The notes below the pieces were generated by a model. It searched no databases, was not told the DNA's origin, and was given only the letters and a program-made list of their open reading frames with translations. From NCBI RefSeq assembly GCF_001641265.1, contig NW_020167556.1:1-64000 (forward strand): a DNA stretch of 64,000 bases, in the 5' to 3' direction. The stretch's first letter is position 1. Each line of letters starts with the position of its first letter. The translations under genes and the position numbers were made by a program. Below are positions 1 through 12,511 of this stretch, in pieces. The DNA is from Pseudogymnoascus destructans. Lineage: Eukaryota > Ascomycota > Leotiomycetes > Thelebolales > Thelebolaceae.

Positions 1-83
1 GTTTATTTTGCGGCTAGCCGAAGTCGAATCGACATAAAACGTTTGGAAGACGTCGGGTTTACCATTAACTTATAGCCGCTTAT
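1..83. repeat. 83-bp repeat containing trnG (copy 1)
   Basis: The same 83 bases occur at 13176-13257 (one T fewer), 32153-32235 and 45329-45411. The repeat covers trnG plus about 8 flanking bases on one side and 4 on the other. The assembly was opened exactly at its left edge. Confidence 0.9.
9..79 (-). tRNA. trnG: tRNA-Gly (TCC), copy next to cox1/cox2
   Basis: Cloverleaf with 7-bp acceptor GCGGCTA/TAGCCGC, anticodon loop CTTCCAA (anticodon TCC) and discriminator A. It is identical to the copy beside trnD and lies between cox2 and cox1 in the circle. Confidence 0.93.
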
Positions 84-217
84 ACACATACTATATAAAT
101 AATATGTGTATTTATCAAAAGATAGCCATATAATATAATAAATTAACCTTTATTAACTTTTATCAATTACTAATATAAGATTAGCAAAAGATAATTAATA
201 TTTATATGTATTAATAA

Positions 218-973
218 TTATTGATCTTCTAATCAAGATAAGAATTTTTCTATGCTAACTGATTCTATAACTATAGGCATAGAGCTATGTAAAATTCCAC
301 ATATTTCTGAACATTGTCCGTAGAATGTACCTTCTCTATTTATAAGTACAGATACTTGATTTAATCTACCTGGATATGCATCACATTTAATACCTAAAGC
401 CGGGCAAGCAAAAGAATGTATAACATCAGCAGCTGTAACAATAAATCTAACATGTGTTAATTCTGGAAGTATAACTCTATTATCCACTTCTAACATTCTT
501 AAACCTCCTTCAGCTAAGTCAGATTCTGGTACTAAATATGAATCGAATTCTATAAAGTCCCCGTCATCTGTTAAAAAATCAGGGTACTGGTAACTTCAGT
601 ATCATTGGTGACCTTCTGCTAATACAGACATAGCTGGATCACTTACTTCATCCATTAAATATAATAATTTAAAAGAAGGGAAAGCTATAAGTATCAGTAT
701 TAAAGCAGGAGTAATAGTTCATATTAATTCTATTAATGTACCATGATTTAGGTATTTGTGTGATATAGGGGATTTTTCATGAATATAAGTTCTAATTACA
801 GACAACATTATTCACCCTACAGCGAATAATACTATAACTAAATAAAACATAATATTATCATGTAATTCTACTAATCCTTCCATTTGTGGAGTAGCAGTAT
901 CTTGGAAGTATAAACCTCAAGGACTAGGTGCGTCACAATAATTAAAAAAGCTATTTTTAATATAATAAATCAT
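218..973 (-). CDS. cox2: Cytochrome c oxidase subunit 2
   Basis: Core subunit II of complex IV in the inner membrane. It takes electrons from cytochrome c at the binuclear CuA centre and passes them to subunit I. The frame is 251 codons in table 4 (TGA=Trp) from the ATG at 973 to TAA at 218, the usual fungal length. The N-terminus continues into APSPWG, two hydrophobic segments follow, and the C-terminal domain carries the CuA ligands in a GQCSEICG motif with H further on (FACPALGIKCDAYPGR precedes it). TGA codons for Trp break it under the standard code. trnG and then cox1 follow downstream, and orf394 lies upstream. The unit B copy reads identically. Confidence 0.97.
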
Positions 974-1107
974 TTGTTCTTATTATCTTTTTTTGCTTGT
1001 ATCCATAATATAATATTGTATAAGTATTAATAGTAAAAGTAATAGGTATATAAAAGGAAAAACAGATTAGAATTAAATAAAAAGAAAAAAAAAAGTAAAT
1101 ATAAAAA

Positions 1108-2291
1108 TTAAGAAGCGTCACCCTTGGGTTCAGATTCTGAACCAGTCTTGACTATTTTGTTACCTTTGTCTGGAGAAGAATCTGACGAGTCCGAATCAAA
1201 TTTTCTCTTGTTACTTACAAGATCATCTACAGAAGGAGCAGCAGTATCACCTATAGGACTTTCATTTATAGGTGGAGTCCATGGTCTTCAATTCCCTCTT
1301 GAAAGAACATCGCTAGGAGCAGCAGACTCTTCTGCAGAAGCAGCAGACTCTTCTGCAGGAGACTCTTCTGCAGGTGCAGCAATATCATCTACAGGAGCAG
1401 CAGACCTTGTTGCAGCAATATTCTCTAGCTTAGCAGTAATACTATCCAGAGAACGAGTAATATTTCTTGGAACATCTTCTGTAGCAGGAGTACCAGGAGG
1501 ACCGATAGGACCTTTTGCAGACTGTGCATTTCCAGTTTCTAAATCTATAAGAAGATCCGTCACTACATCAGGCAAATCATCCAATTCCTTCTTAAGTAAT
1601 CTAGCATCATAATTCAAGTATTTACTACGTTTACTTGGATCATCCTCAGTTGCCTCTATATGATCAAATATTTCAGAATAATCCTTACAAAGAGCAGCCT
1701 TACTTTTAGCAAGGGCTTTATCGTAAACATCTACTTCTTCATCCTCATAAGTCTCACGAACAATAGACGCAAGCTGAGCGTTTCACGCTAAGACTTCCTT
1801 CTCTAGTTCCCTTCTCGTACTTTCTTTCTCACTCTCAGTACTAGTATCAGGTTCAGAATCAGATTCAGAATACACATAGTCACTATCGTCTTCCGAGACT
1901 TGTTTCTCTTCCTCTCTCTCTTCCTTTTCCTCTTCCGCTGCTCTTCTGTTATTCTCAGTACTACTATCAGTATCACTATTACTATCAGTATTACTACCCA
2001 CAGATTCGTTGTCTGTTGATCTTACTGAAAAGACACAGTCTAAAAATGTTTGTTTTAATTCACGTGTTTCAATTCCTAAGTAATCTACTATATCAAAATT
2101 ACCCCATATGTTGTTAATTAATGTTATAATTAACCATACTATTATGTATATAGTCTTAGTTGGTAGCATAGCGATTCTACAAAAATAAAACATCTGAATT
2201 CTTTGTATCATTAATAAAAAACTAGATTTGCAAATGTAAATTATTGTAATAATCCATATTAAAAGTAATATATAAAAAATAAAAATAACAT
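1108..2291 (-). pseudogene. orf394, unit A copy (frame broken by one missing base)
   Basis: This is the same gene as 33260-34444. Here an A-run just inside the start (about 2274) is one base shorter, which separates the ATG from the rest of the frame. Because unit B reads through, I take this as a sequence error and not a real lesion. The intact copy is described at 33260-34444. Confidence 0.8.
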
Positions 2292-2292
2292 A

Positions 2293-3768
2293 TTAGGGGC
2301 GAAAAAAGCTATATATTAATGTTGACACTGAATAATGTAATCCGTCTAAATTGGAGCAGGATATATACCTAAGACTACTGTAAGAAGAACTAGACTAAAT
2401 AGCATGAAAAATTCTCGTACATTTAAATCTACTAAACTATATTGGTTTTTTAAAGTTAAAAAGAAGGCTCCTCCAAAAGCTATTCTATTAAACATAAAAA
2501 TAGTGTAAGCAGCTGAAAAGACAACAGAAGAACTAGCCATTACACCTAATAATGGTAATTTTTCAAATACACCATATAAAGACATAATTCCCCAACAAAA
2601 TTTAAAGTAAGAGGAACACCACAATTAGCTAAACATAATATAAAGAATAATATAGAAAATATAGGCATAATTTGAGCTATACCTCTATAAAATGGTATCA
2701 ATCTTGTCCCAGATCTGTCATATAATACACCACCTACACATATAAATAAACCACTAGATACAAAACCATGAGCTAAACCTAAAACTATACCTCCTTCTAT
2801 ACCTTGTATTGTATTACTAACACACCTATTAAATATACTGCAGCATGTGAACAGAACTATAAGCAATTAGTTCTTTAATATCTATTGTTCTTAACGTACT
2901 AAAACTAGCATATATTATAGTGATTACCCCTATAAGATATACTATATATGTATAATCTAAAGAAGCTTTAGGTAATAAAGGTAATATAAGTCTAAATATA
3001 CCATATAAACTTAATTTTAACACAATACCTGCTAATAGGATACTACCACCTAAAGGTGATTCAACGTGAGCTTTTAATAACCATGTGTTTTAAAAAAATA
3101 GTAGGAGTTTTAATAGCAAATGCTATAAATATACCATAAAATAAGAATATTGTGTAGAGTAATTAAAATTAGTTTTATATAAAGCATCAAAATCTGTTGT
3201 TCCCATTATAGATGACATCGTAAGTATCGATAATAATAAGAATAATGACCCAAATAATGTATATAAAAATAAATAAAAACTTGCTCTTACTTTATTACTT
3301 GATCCAAATAAACCAATTAATAAAAATAAAGGGGGCAATATACTTTCAAAAAACACATAAAATAATAATAATATCTAATACTAAAAATACAGCTAATAAT
3401 AAGCTTTCTAATAGTAATTAATAATAACATAAGATCTTATATTTTCTTTTATAGAATTTCCAGTTAGAAAGTAGTGCTATAGGTACTATAATAGTAGTCA
3501 ATAGCACAAATATATAGATAGCCCATCAACACCTAAATAAAAATCATATGAACTAACTTCATGATACTCTTGTACAAATTGAAATTGATTAACACTAAAA
3601 TCAAAAAAGTATGAATATTAAGAATGAACATAATAAATTAACAATGGATGTTATTAAACCTGTTGTTTTTATACGTTTATTATTTAAGGCAGAGGTATCA
3701 TAAGACATGCAAGTGGATATTATAAATATACCTATTAAAGGTATTACTAATAAAAGAGATAATAACAT
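2293..3768 (-). pseudogene. nad4: nad4, unit A copy (several indels)
   Basis: Same gene as 34446-35923, but with several single-base indels relative to unit B (for example near 2587, 2822, 3090 and 3370), so only fragments are open. It is useful because at about 2930 it has CCCC where unit B has CCC, and the longer run restores the frame there. These are probable errors. Confidence 0.9.
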
Positions 3769-3862
3769 ATACTAGACAAAATTAAATAAAGCAGACAGAA
3801 AAGATGAAATATACCCTACCCGAATATATCTAATACAAAAAAAAACAAATTTAAACTTTTGC

Positions 3863-4268
3863 AGGCTTACCTACTATTTTATTAATTTTAATGTAATTAC
3901 TATGTAAAGTGTAAGTTTGTCTACTTTCTATTTTTAAGGCATTTTTACCTAATTCGAACGGCAAAACCTAGCGTTAAGGCTAAAAAGAATACAAGCATTA
4001 TAGTTAAACCATATACACCGTTAGCATATGCACTAACTACATAAGGATAAACTAAAAGTATTTCTAAATCAAATAATAAAAACAAAAGGGCAAATATAAA
4101 AAAAGAAATACTAAATTGTGTTCTATTTTGTCCTAAAAAAGAATGAAAACCACATTCAAATGCACTATCCTTTTCATCGTAAGGATTATGAGGAGCGAAT
4201 ATTAAATTTACAGCTAATAAATGATAGCTAATAATGGTATAAATACAAAAAAAAGTAATACTAGACAT
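3863..4268 (-). pseudogene. nad3: nad3, unit A copy (indels)
   Basis: Same gene as 36006-36425. An extra G near 3960 and shortened A-runs near 4220 and 4250 break the frame. The start codon at 4268 shares its A with the nad2 stop, as in unit B. Confidence 0.88.
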
Positions 4269-5945
4269 TATGAGTTAAATAATATTAAAGCTAATATATT
4301 TGACATACTTAATGATTCTTGAGGCATAAAATAAATAATAAGATTATTAAAGTTAAAATACTTATTGTTATAGTTAAATGGCTTGATAGTATTATGCTAT
4401 CATATTTAAAGCTTAATTTTTGAACTATTCCATTCTTTTTGGTTATAGTCGCATACATGTCAACATCTGAAATATAAGGATTTACTTTATATTCAGGTTT
4501 ATCGAAGAAAATCTCTTTTACAATGTTTAGATAATATACTGCACTTATTACACTAGTTAATATTGCAACAAGTGTTATGAAACATATCCACTATCTAAAG
4601 CTGCGCTTAATACCATCTGTTTTGCAAAAAATCCTATAAGAGGAGGTATACCTGCAAAAGAAAATAAAGTAATAGCTAAACTTAAAGCTAACATAGGATT
4701 TATATAAAAGAAACCTTTCATTTGACTAATTAATTGTATAGGTGAGTTATTCTTATCTAATAAAAAACTATATTTTTTATTCTCATTACTATAGCAATAC
4801 AATGAATATCCTATTGCTAATAACAACATGAATGCATTTAAATTACTTAAAGAGTATTGCATTAAATAAAAAATGAAAGCTTGAATTGACTCTATGCTGT
4901 TAATACTTAAAGCTAATAATATAAATCCTACATGACTTATAGTACTATAGGCAAACAATCTTTTTATTCTAAATTGTGTTAAACTAATACTGAACCTATT
5001 ATTAATGATAGTAAAGAACTGACTAATAAGCTAGTAGTTCAGCTAAAATTATTTATAAATAAGGAATTACTAGTATAGTGCACTAATTCTAAAAAGAATT
5101 ATAATATAGATATTTTTGCTATTATAGCAATAAATGTAGTAACTACAGTAGGCACAGCATCATAAACATCAGGTGATCAAAAATGAAAAGGTGCAGCACT
5201 TATTTTTAAATAAAAATCCTACACATAATATAAGTAAAGACATATTTATATAATCAGGTTTATATCAAGATTGAGTATTATTGCTTATATCACAACCTAA
5301 ATCGCTTATACTAGCAATAACATATATACCATCAAGACTAGTAGTACCAGAGTTAGCATATAAAAGGGCCGAACCTAATAATATAAAACAAGAAGCTAAT
5401 CACCTAATAAAAAAATAAGTAAGACCTCCACTAGTTGCTTGTTCAGAATTTCTATATATAGTACTTAATAAATATACCCATAACTTTGTAACTCTATACT
5501 AAAAAATAGACACTAAATCACTTGTTGAAACTAAAAAAACAAGCACCTGTTATAATAAACAATATAATTAAAGGGTATTCAATTATTTTAAATTGTTCTC
5601 CCATTTTATTTAAAATTTTAGATTTAAAGTTAATTGTATTATAAGATAATAACTTAGAAGAGTTTTTAAAAAAGACTTTTCTAGGATAAAAACTTGTTAA
5701 TTGTAATATAGCAGCACTAACTAAAAAGATAAATAACTGAAATGTATGAGTTATGCTTGTAGCACTAAATAAACCCCCGTATAAACCTATCCCCGTATCT
5801 AAGTTTGTTAAATATAAACTATCTAAAGTAAGATAACTAGATAATAATAAAATTATTATAGTTATTCTGCTATATAGAATAGATTTGTCTCGTCTCAATG
5901 AAACGGCATTCGACATTATAATGAAATAAGTGAAAGAATTAACAT
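4268..5945 (-). pseudogene. nad2: nad2, unit A copy (indels)
   Basis: Same gene as 36425-38105. It is open in pieces, and at about 5665 it has the longer T-run that unit B lacks. Comparing A and B gives a continuous frame of about 560 codons from the ATG at 5945 to TAA at 4268, so the breaks are probably technical. Confidence 0.88.
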
Positions 5946-5947
5946 GA

Positions 5948-6019
5948 GCCGGGAGAGAAATTTGAATTCTCATTATTAATGCATGAAATTAATGTTCTAA
6001 CCAATTAAACTATCCTGGC
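5948..6019 (-). tRNA. trnM: tRNA-Met (CAT), first of three
   Basis: Acceptor GCCAGGA/TCCCGGC with one A-C mismatch, and anticodon loop TTCATGC. It ends 2 nt before the nad2 start codon, so cleavage at its 3' end would release the nad2 mRNA. Confidence 0.88.
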
Positions 6020-6051
6020 TGACTTATATCTTATCTTTTTTTAATTTAAAG

Positions 6052-6126
6052 GGTCAGTACCCTGACTTGAACAGGGAACATACTGTGCCACATACAGTCG
6101 TTCTACCGATTGAAACTATACCCACC
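6052..6126 (-). tRNA. trnH: tRNA-His (GTG)
   Basis: Anticodon loop ATGTGGC. The extra 5' G pairs with C73, as expected for tRNA-His. Unit A has one extra A in the D arm compared with unit B. Confidence 0.88.
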
Positions 6127-6144
6127 TTTATCTTTTAGGTTTTA

Positions 6145-6217
6145 TTATGCTGAAGTGATTCGAACACCCAATAATAAGCATCAAAAACCTATGACTTGCC
6201 TATTAGTCTACAGCATA
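6145..6217 (-). tRNA. trnQ: tRNA-Gln (TTG)
   Basis: Perfect 7-bp acceptor TATGCTG/CAGCATA, D stem GACT/AGTC, anticodon loop TTTTGAT. Confidence 0.9.
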
Positions 6218-6294
6218 GATATATAAATTTGGAGTATACTTATATATCTATGCTTTATTTTACTCCAAATATATATACTATACATAGTTTTATA

Positions 6295-6374
6295 AGGTAA
6301 ACCCGACTTGAACGGGTAAGATAAGAAAATCAAATAGTCCTAAGCTATTCATGTCTACCAATTCCATCACTACC
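6295..6374 (-). tRNA. trnL: tRNA-Leu (TAG)
   Basis: Class II tRNA with a long variable arm. Anticodon stem AATAG/CTATT with loop CTTAGGA, and T arm CCCG..CGGG. Confidence 0.88.
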
Positions 6375-6407
6375 TTTGTTAATTTAAATACACCTATATA
6401 GGAAATA

Positions 6408-6481
6408 TGCTCGAGATAAGAGTTGAACTTACAACCTAGATCGCTTCAAGACCCTCGCCCTACCAATTGAGCTTCTCGAGC
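6408..6481 (-). tRNA. trnF: tRNA-Phe (GAA)
   Basis: Acceptor GCTCGAG/CTCGAGC is fully paired, anticodon loop TTGAAGC. There is one extra C relative to unit B. Confidence 0.9.
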
Positions 6482-6500
6482 TAAAATTTAGATTTAATTA

Positions 6501-6573
6501 TGGAGACATCAGGATTCGAACCTGAGATAACGACTTGCAAAGTCGCCAGTTTTACCAATTAAACTATGTCCCC
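6501..6573 (-). tRNA. trnA: tRNA-Ala (TGC)
   Basis: Acceptor GGGGACA/TGTCTCC, anticodon stem CGACT/AGTCG with loop TTGCA inside TTTGCAA. One extra C relative to unit B. Confidence 0.9.
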
Positions 6574-6657
6574 TATATAGATAGTTTAAAATATAAACCT
6601 CTAAATATATTATATATAAATATTATATAAACCAAATAATATATTTAGTTAAATACT

Positions 6658-6737
6658 ATCCGAAAAACGACTTGAACGTTCACGATATTATATCAGTAAA
6701 GCTTAAGTTTACCCTGTCTACCATTCCAGCACTCGGA
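6658..6737 (-). tRNA. trnL: tRNA-Leu (TAA)
   Basis: Class II tRNA with anticodon loop CTTAAGC on stem GTAAA/TTTAC, variable arm, acceptor TCCGA/TCGGA. Confidence 0.88.
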
Positions 6738-6749
6738 CCTATATAATAT

Positions 6750-6822
6750 TAGGCCAAAGTGACTTGAACACTCATCTAAACCGTCATGAGCAGCTTGCTT
6801 TACCAATTAAGCTATAACCTTT
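6750..6822 (-). tRNA. trnM: tRNA-Met (CAT), second of three
   Basis: Acceptor AAGGTTA/TGGCCTT (one A lost in this copy), anticodon loop CTCATGA. It has a standard TTCAAGT T loop, so it is probably an elongator. The initiator is the copy at 16686. Confidence 0.85.
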
Positions 6823-6948
6823 AAATACCGGTCTAAACCATATATACCATGTATACATCTACTAATATATATATATCTTATGCACTATAACATTTATAAT
6901 ATAGATTGTAACATTTGCATAATATTAAATAAAAATGATATTATTCAT

Positions 6949-7021
6949 TGACCTTAGAGGGACTCGAACCCTCGAATATGACAGTGAAAGTATCAAGTCT
7001 TAACCCCTCGACTATAAGGCC
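6949..7021 (-). tRNA. trnE: tRNA-Glu (TTC)
   Basis: Acceptor GGCCTTA/TAAGGTC, anticodon stem TGATA/TGTCA with loop CTTTCAC, strong T stem GAGGG/CCCTC. It is the first tRNA downstream of rnl. Confidence 0.92.
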
Positions 7022-7319
7022 TTTTATGACTTAAATAATCAATTTAATACATAAAAACCGAAAGTATATACATTTTATACTCATTACCTATTATCGGTAT
7101 AAGGTATATATGTTAATAGAAATACTAAAAAAACTTTTTTTTGTTAAACCAAGCCCAGTGCAAGTATCGCACTTGCTTCAGCTGGTTACAAAACAGCTAC
7201 ATTACTTTTATGCCTAACCAGGCTTATTAATTGGCCTTATAAAAAATTTTAGGATTTTTTTTTTATATCTTAAAAAAAAAAACAATAGAGATAATATAAT
7301 GTAAGATATATATAATAAT
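7022..7319. other. trnE-rnl spacer with a GC-richer hairpin cluster
   Basis: About 300 bp without a gene. Most is AT-rich with T- and A-runs. Bases 7147-7235 are unusually GC-rich and hold inverted repeats (GCAAGT 7160-7165 with ACTTGC 7171-7176, alternatively GTGC with GCAC around the same loop). It could be an rRNA 3'-processing structure or a mobile hairpin element. Unit B carries it at about 39303-39393. Confidence 0.5.
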
Positions 7320-7842
7320 CAGTTATTATAAAATTAGTACTTTATGCCTAAAAACATTTAAATTCTTTCAGCTAAAGCCTATTAATCACATATTTAATAA
7401 AATATGGAAATCGTAGTGTTAAAACTACCTATATTTAAGAATATCTTAAAGTAAGTTTCGCGCCTAGATGCATTCAGCACTTTCTTTAACTAACGTAGCG
7501 TTCCTGCCGTGCCTATGCTATATATTTACTTAAGTGAAAGTAACATCCCTGTATAAACTTAATTATACTTTTATTAATATGGGCACATAAACAACAGGTA
7601 AACCATGAGGTTAATTTACCCAGCTCCTTTCGTACGAGGGGGCTATCCTTATTTTATTCTAATTTCCTCTAGAAGATAGAAACCATACTGTCTCACGACG
7701 TATTTAACCCAGCTCGTGTAACTTATTAATCGACGAACAGTCGAACCCTTCATGATTACTGCATTCATGTGGATAAGTTAAGCCGACATCGAGGTGCCAA
7801 ACTGCGCACTCAATTTGTACTTCCTGGCGCAATTAGCCTGTT

Positions 7843-9840
7843 CAAAATTTGTTATCATAAAGGTTATTTATCCTTTATTTCCATCTTTCACAAGATGGTT
7901 CAGACTATTTCTTCATTTCTTTTTATATAGTAAATGCAACGCGAGAATTATGAAGAATAATTTAAAAGGATATATACTATTTAGTAATTATTTACTGCTT
8001 ATTCAAACTTTAAGACCAAAAGCTCACTACGTGTTTTTGTATTTACTACAGTATATTGCACATTAGATTTAGCATGACCTCTTAACATTACTGATGATAA
8101 TTTTCTATAAGAAGAATCCAAATTTTAATGCTACCTTTTCATTTTACCTTAAATACAGATCTAGAGGCAGTAGAACGTTTACTTAATCTACCTTTAGCTT
8201 CTAATCTTACACCCGAAGTATCCTTATTTTTTTCAAAGAATCAAATACAATATCTAACGGATTATAAGTGTTAATATAATTTTCATTATAAGCTGTTAAA
8301 GGTGTTTATCTTTATCACCTGACATAAACGTTGAAGAAGGTAATATATCTAGTAATAATTGATCTAACGTATCCTTATCTGTGTTATATTTATTTATATT
8401 AGAATTAATATGTAAATTTTTAAGGTGATCTAGGCAAAAGTTATCTACTTTTACACTATTTTCTTTTATCTTATTAACTCTAGGTAATTTAACTAAATAT
8501 AAGGGAAGATTTTAAGACATTTAATAGATTATTTTTTCTATTTTTCAATTTTGTAGATATTACTTCTGTAAAAATGTCACTATGAAATACAAAAGTTTTT
8601 TAAATTTACTATATTAAATTCTACTTCTTTACTGTAAAGTTTACCTATTATTCCTTTTAATTTTAATATAAACTCATCCTCAAATTTAGATTTATTTAAG
8701 TTAAGTAAAAGTTTACATGTAGCAATCTCTTAATTTCTTTACTTAAAAAATTTTTCTTAAGGACTCTGTATATAATTGGTCCAATTTTTTATGAGCTATT
8801 TTATCATTTTTACTTAAAATTATCATTTCATTTATAATATCTAAATATGATACCATATAAGGGTCTACTTTTAAGTCTAGATTTGACTTTAAATTAGACT
8901 TTAACTCCTCTAAATAATCTACAAGAGAAGCTTCTTTTTTATATACATTTATATCATGTAATAGATTTATTAAAGATGGATTTATATCAAGATTTTTAAG
9001 TATAGAGGTAAAATAAGCTTTTATTAAATTTTCAATTTTAAAGTTAAATAAATTTTTTCTGCATTATATGTATATAAGGTTACTGTTACTTTAGAACTTG
9101 TGTGTTTTAATTCTGCTTTACTTATCAATATCTTATTTAGAGATAGTCTTCTAATCTTATAGCTATTTTACTACTTTTTAATGTTTATTATTAAAATAAA
9201 AATTAAAATAACTTTTAACTAACTGACTTAAAGTTTTATCTGCAATAGATAAATTTTTTATATAACTTTGGTTATAAGCATACACAGAATTAAATCATTC
9301 TTTAGTCGCAGCAGGAAAAACACGAGTAGGACCTATAGTGTTAGAAATAACATCTAAAGGTATTATTTTATGTTTAAAATTTATTTTTTTGTTAAATATA
9401 AGGGGTTTCAATATTTCAGTTTTTTGGTTATTATTTTTCATGGTTTTTTAATTATTTATACCAACATAATACAGTGGTAATAAGCTTTACTTTAATCTAA
9501 AAACTTTAAAGAAACTAAACTAAAGTAAAGACTATTTCATTAATAAATTAATATTAACTAAGGTTAAGCAATATAAAATAATATTGCAATTATATAACTA
9601 TATATTAAGAAAGTTGGGCATTATTAGAAAGATTATTGTTAGCATAACTCACTTTCTAGTCGTTGAACGGTTTTACTTTTAACACCTTTTTAAGGTAATT
9701 ATGCTAAAGTAAAGTTCGCTTCAAGTATACTAAGTCCTCAGACAAAGTTATTCTTGAAATTAACCCAATAAATTGCCAATGAGTTTAAGTCTAATTAACC
9801 AATATTAAATATTAGTAGACTTAAACATTGGAGGACTAAC
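7843..9840 (-). other. Group I intron in rnl at the 2449-equivalent site
   Basis: Exon 1 ends in GGGAT and exon 2 starts AACAGG, which together rebuild GGGATAACAGG of domain V. The last exon base is T and the last intron base is G, the group I rule. Near the 3' end the P7-like stretch AGTCTGAACC is visible, and further upstream TTCAACGACTAGA, both typical of subgroup IA. The intron encodes rps3 rather than a homing endonuclease. Confidence 0.88.
7988..9441 (-). pseudogene. rps3: rps3, unit A copy (many indels)
   Basis: Same gene as 48501-49958. Several lost or gained bases in homopolymers break it into short frames here and in unit B (40146-41598), whereas unit C reads through. The breaks are probably technical. 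Confidence 0.88.
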
Positions 9841-12511
9841 ATCCCTAGCGTAGCTTTTTCATAAATCCAAGACCTTTCCTTTCTGCATCTTGTGATCATA
9901 TGCCCGCTTACGCGACTGATAGACGTGTAAGTCAAACAGTAAAGCAAGATTAAGCCATTAAACTTGACAAGTAATAAACATAATTATCATATTAGCAATT
10001 TGTAGTTTGGTTTCACCAAATACACCTAATAAAAAAATTAAAAAACATTGGAAAGATATCTACTTCAATGTTTTAATTACATCTATTTTCCATATAGATA
10101 AAATCTTACTAGGATAAAAAAATATTTCTAACTTAATAGATAAATAGCTGGATTAGTTATAGCATAAGCTACACCAAATAACAAACTAAAAATAAATACA
10201 TTAAATATATAATGTATTGTTAGTCATGAAAACTTATTTCCCAAATAGTATACTTAGAAGTAAGTCATGTCAATTTTACAAAATTAACTTTGGATACACC
10301 CAGGTACTTTTTATGGATCTGTGCCCCGCATAAACTGCCTCCTAGCCATTGTTTCCCTAACATAGTAGGGGTAATTTCCTATCTTTAGATAAGAAAATAG
10401 AATAAATCTATCAATATGACGAATAAAATAAAGGTCTTCCAATAATATCTAACCAATTACCTTATATTACTAAAATTAATTAAATCACATTCAATAACTA
10501 GCAACAGTAAAGCTGCATAGGGTCTTCTCGTCTAACTAGAGGTAAACTGTATCTGCACAGTTATTCCAATTTCACTGAGCCAATCATTGAGACAGCTGTT
10601 GTATCGTTAAATCATTCATGCAAGACCGCATTTAACGGCCAGGGTATTCCGCTACCTTAGGACCCTCAAAATAAGGCCGCCATTGATCGGGGTTTCCTTC
10701 AAAGTCAAGCTTATATTAGTCAACTTAATAAATCCGTTAACCAGCCGACATCGGGCAGAAATCACACTCAATACTTTGATTTATTATCTTACTGCAGAGT
10801 GCTTTGTTTTAATTAAACAGTCGTACAACACTATTCCATGCTTCCTATTCTTTACCTGATATTAATCAGGAGGAATGGCTCTCCTTATCCCTAAGTTACG
10901 GTAGTTAGTTTGCCGAGTTCCTTAATGATTGTTCACTCAAACGCCTTCGTATACTCTACTTGCTTACTTGGGGTAGACTCTAGTACGGTTATTATGTCGC
11001 CTTAATAATAAATATTTTTAAGATATTTACTATTTAAGGTTTTTACTGTTTTTCCAGAACCTTCTTCACTTAAGAAAAAGATAATAAGACGAAACATCTT
11101 AATCTCTTTTCTTATAAAAGGTTGTTACTTTGTAGACAAGATTTTCTCATCGTTTAATCCTTTAGGTTTATAAACTTAGAGGCCGTTACTTTAAAAAATC
11201 CATAAGCTTTAGGCGAGGGGATATACCCCCTTTTTCGTTACTCATGTCAGCATTGTCACTTGGGTCATTTATTCCTAAATCTTTTTAAGAAATAGTCTAA
11301 AATTTACCCCAACGTTCCGCTACCCCATATTATATAATATTATGTTTTAATATGGACAAGGTGTCGGTATATTATTTAGATCCGTTAAATTTCCGGTGCC
11401 ACTATCAATGTAAATAGTAAACTATTTACTGAACCAGTGCTCTGTTACGAGGTCTTCAAAAAATGGCCGCTTCTAAGCCTATTTCCTAGTCGTATTTGAT
11501 AGAAACTTCCTTAATTTCACTTAATATTAATTTTGGAACCTTAACTCTTGTTCTGGGCTGTTTCCCTTTAGACATACAACCTTAGCGTACTATGTCTGAT
11601 TATTTAATATTCATCATTGCCCTTCCGAGTGCGAATACTCACCGATAAAATCTTCACGATCCCCCGATATGTACAAAAATAATAAATAACACAAATAAAT
11701 ATTTATCTATTAAAGTTGCCTGAGATCACAGTTCTGTACCTGCTATGATGTAACTTAAATTACCTACTTCTATAGGTTTCGCAGAAAACCAGCTATCCTG
11801 GTCAGTTTTGTCTTTCACTAACTTACCACAGTTCATCGGATATCTATACAACGATAACCCGTTCGGGCTTTTATAACCCTGACTATGGTAAGATCACCAG
11901 GCTTCGGGTCTAATTTTAGATACTAATTCATTATTTCATAATTGGTTTATCTAGGCATTGCTGCTCGCATCTAACATTAACTTACTGACCCATTATGCAA
12001 AAGGTACGCTCTCACTATGTTTTAAACTTTGCTTGAGCTGCTTATAAAACTACTAATTCAAACCTTTCCTTCACAGAACTATACGCTGTCGCTTATATAT
12101 TATATTTAGCCTTAGAGGAAGGTTCCCCTTAACATTCAAACAGGTTTATAGCCCGTTCTACTTATTTAAAGTATTAATAGAGATTTAGTTATCCTTTATC
12201 TCCTTTTAATACTCTAGGCTCTTCTACTTTAATTCACACTAATTGTAGAATCTCGTTTGATTTCTTTTCCTAAAGCTACTAAGATGTTTCAATTCACTTC
12301 GTTTATTACTGAATTTATCTAAGAGTTCATGTGTTAAGTATTTTTACACAATTTAAAATATTACTCTCTTTAATATATAGCAAGGTATTCCTAATAGTTT
12401 CTTTATATACTTGCTTATACTACAATTTATAGTATATAAACATTAAATCTATATCCATTACATTATATTACTAATACCAATTTAGTACATGTAGTACTAA
12501 ATTACGTATTT

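Larger units (their letters stand above)
7320..12440 (-). rRNA. rnl: Large subunit ribosomal RNA, with one group I intron
   Basis: RNA of the mitochondrial large ribosomal subunit. Conserved blocks read on the minus strand: the domain V block with CCTAAGGTAGCG and GACGAGAAGACCC (about 10500-10670), CTACGCTAGGGAT at the exon 1 end, AACAGGCTAATTGCG at the exon 2 start, GGCACCTCGATGTCGGC (about 7775-7800) and the sarcin-ricin region with CTCGTACGAAAGGAG (about 7620-7640). The exons are about 9841-12440 and 7320-7842. Both outer ends are estimated. Several small indels separate it from units B and C. Confidence 0.9.

Noticed and set aside
1124..1612. 162-codon plus-strand ORF opposite orf394 (repeated at 33276-33764)
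   Set aside because: Antisense shadow of the acidic, repeat-rich orf394; every other gene is on the minus strand and the minus frame is longer and continuous with TGA as Trp.
2293..5945. nad4, nad3 and nad2 as true pseudogenes
   Set aside because: Each break in unit A is absent in unit B at the same site or the reverse, so the frames are whole in consensus.
7794..8066. Plus-strand ORF over the rnl exon/intron border
   Set aside because: Lies across conserved rRNA and the rps3 3' end; chance open frame, disrupted in units B and C.
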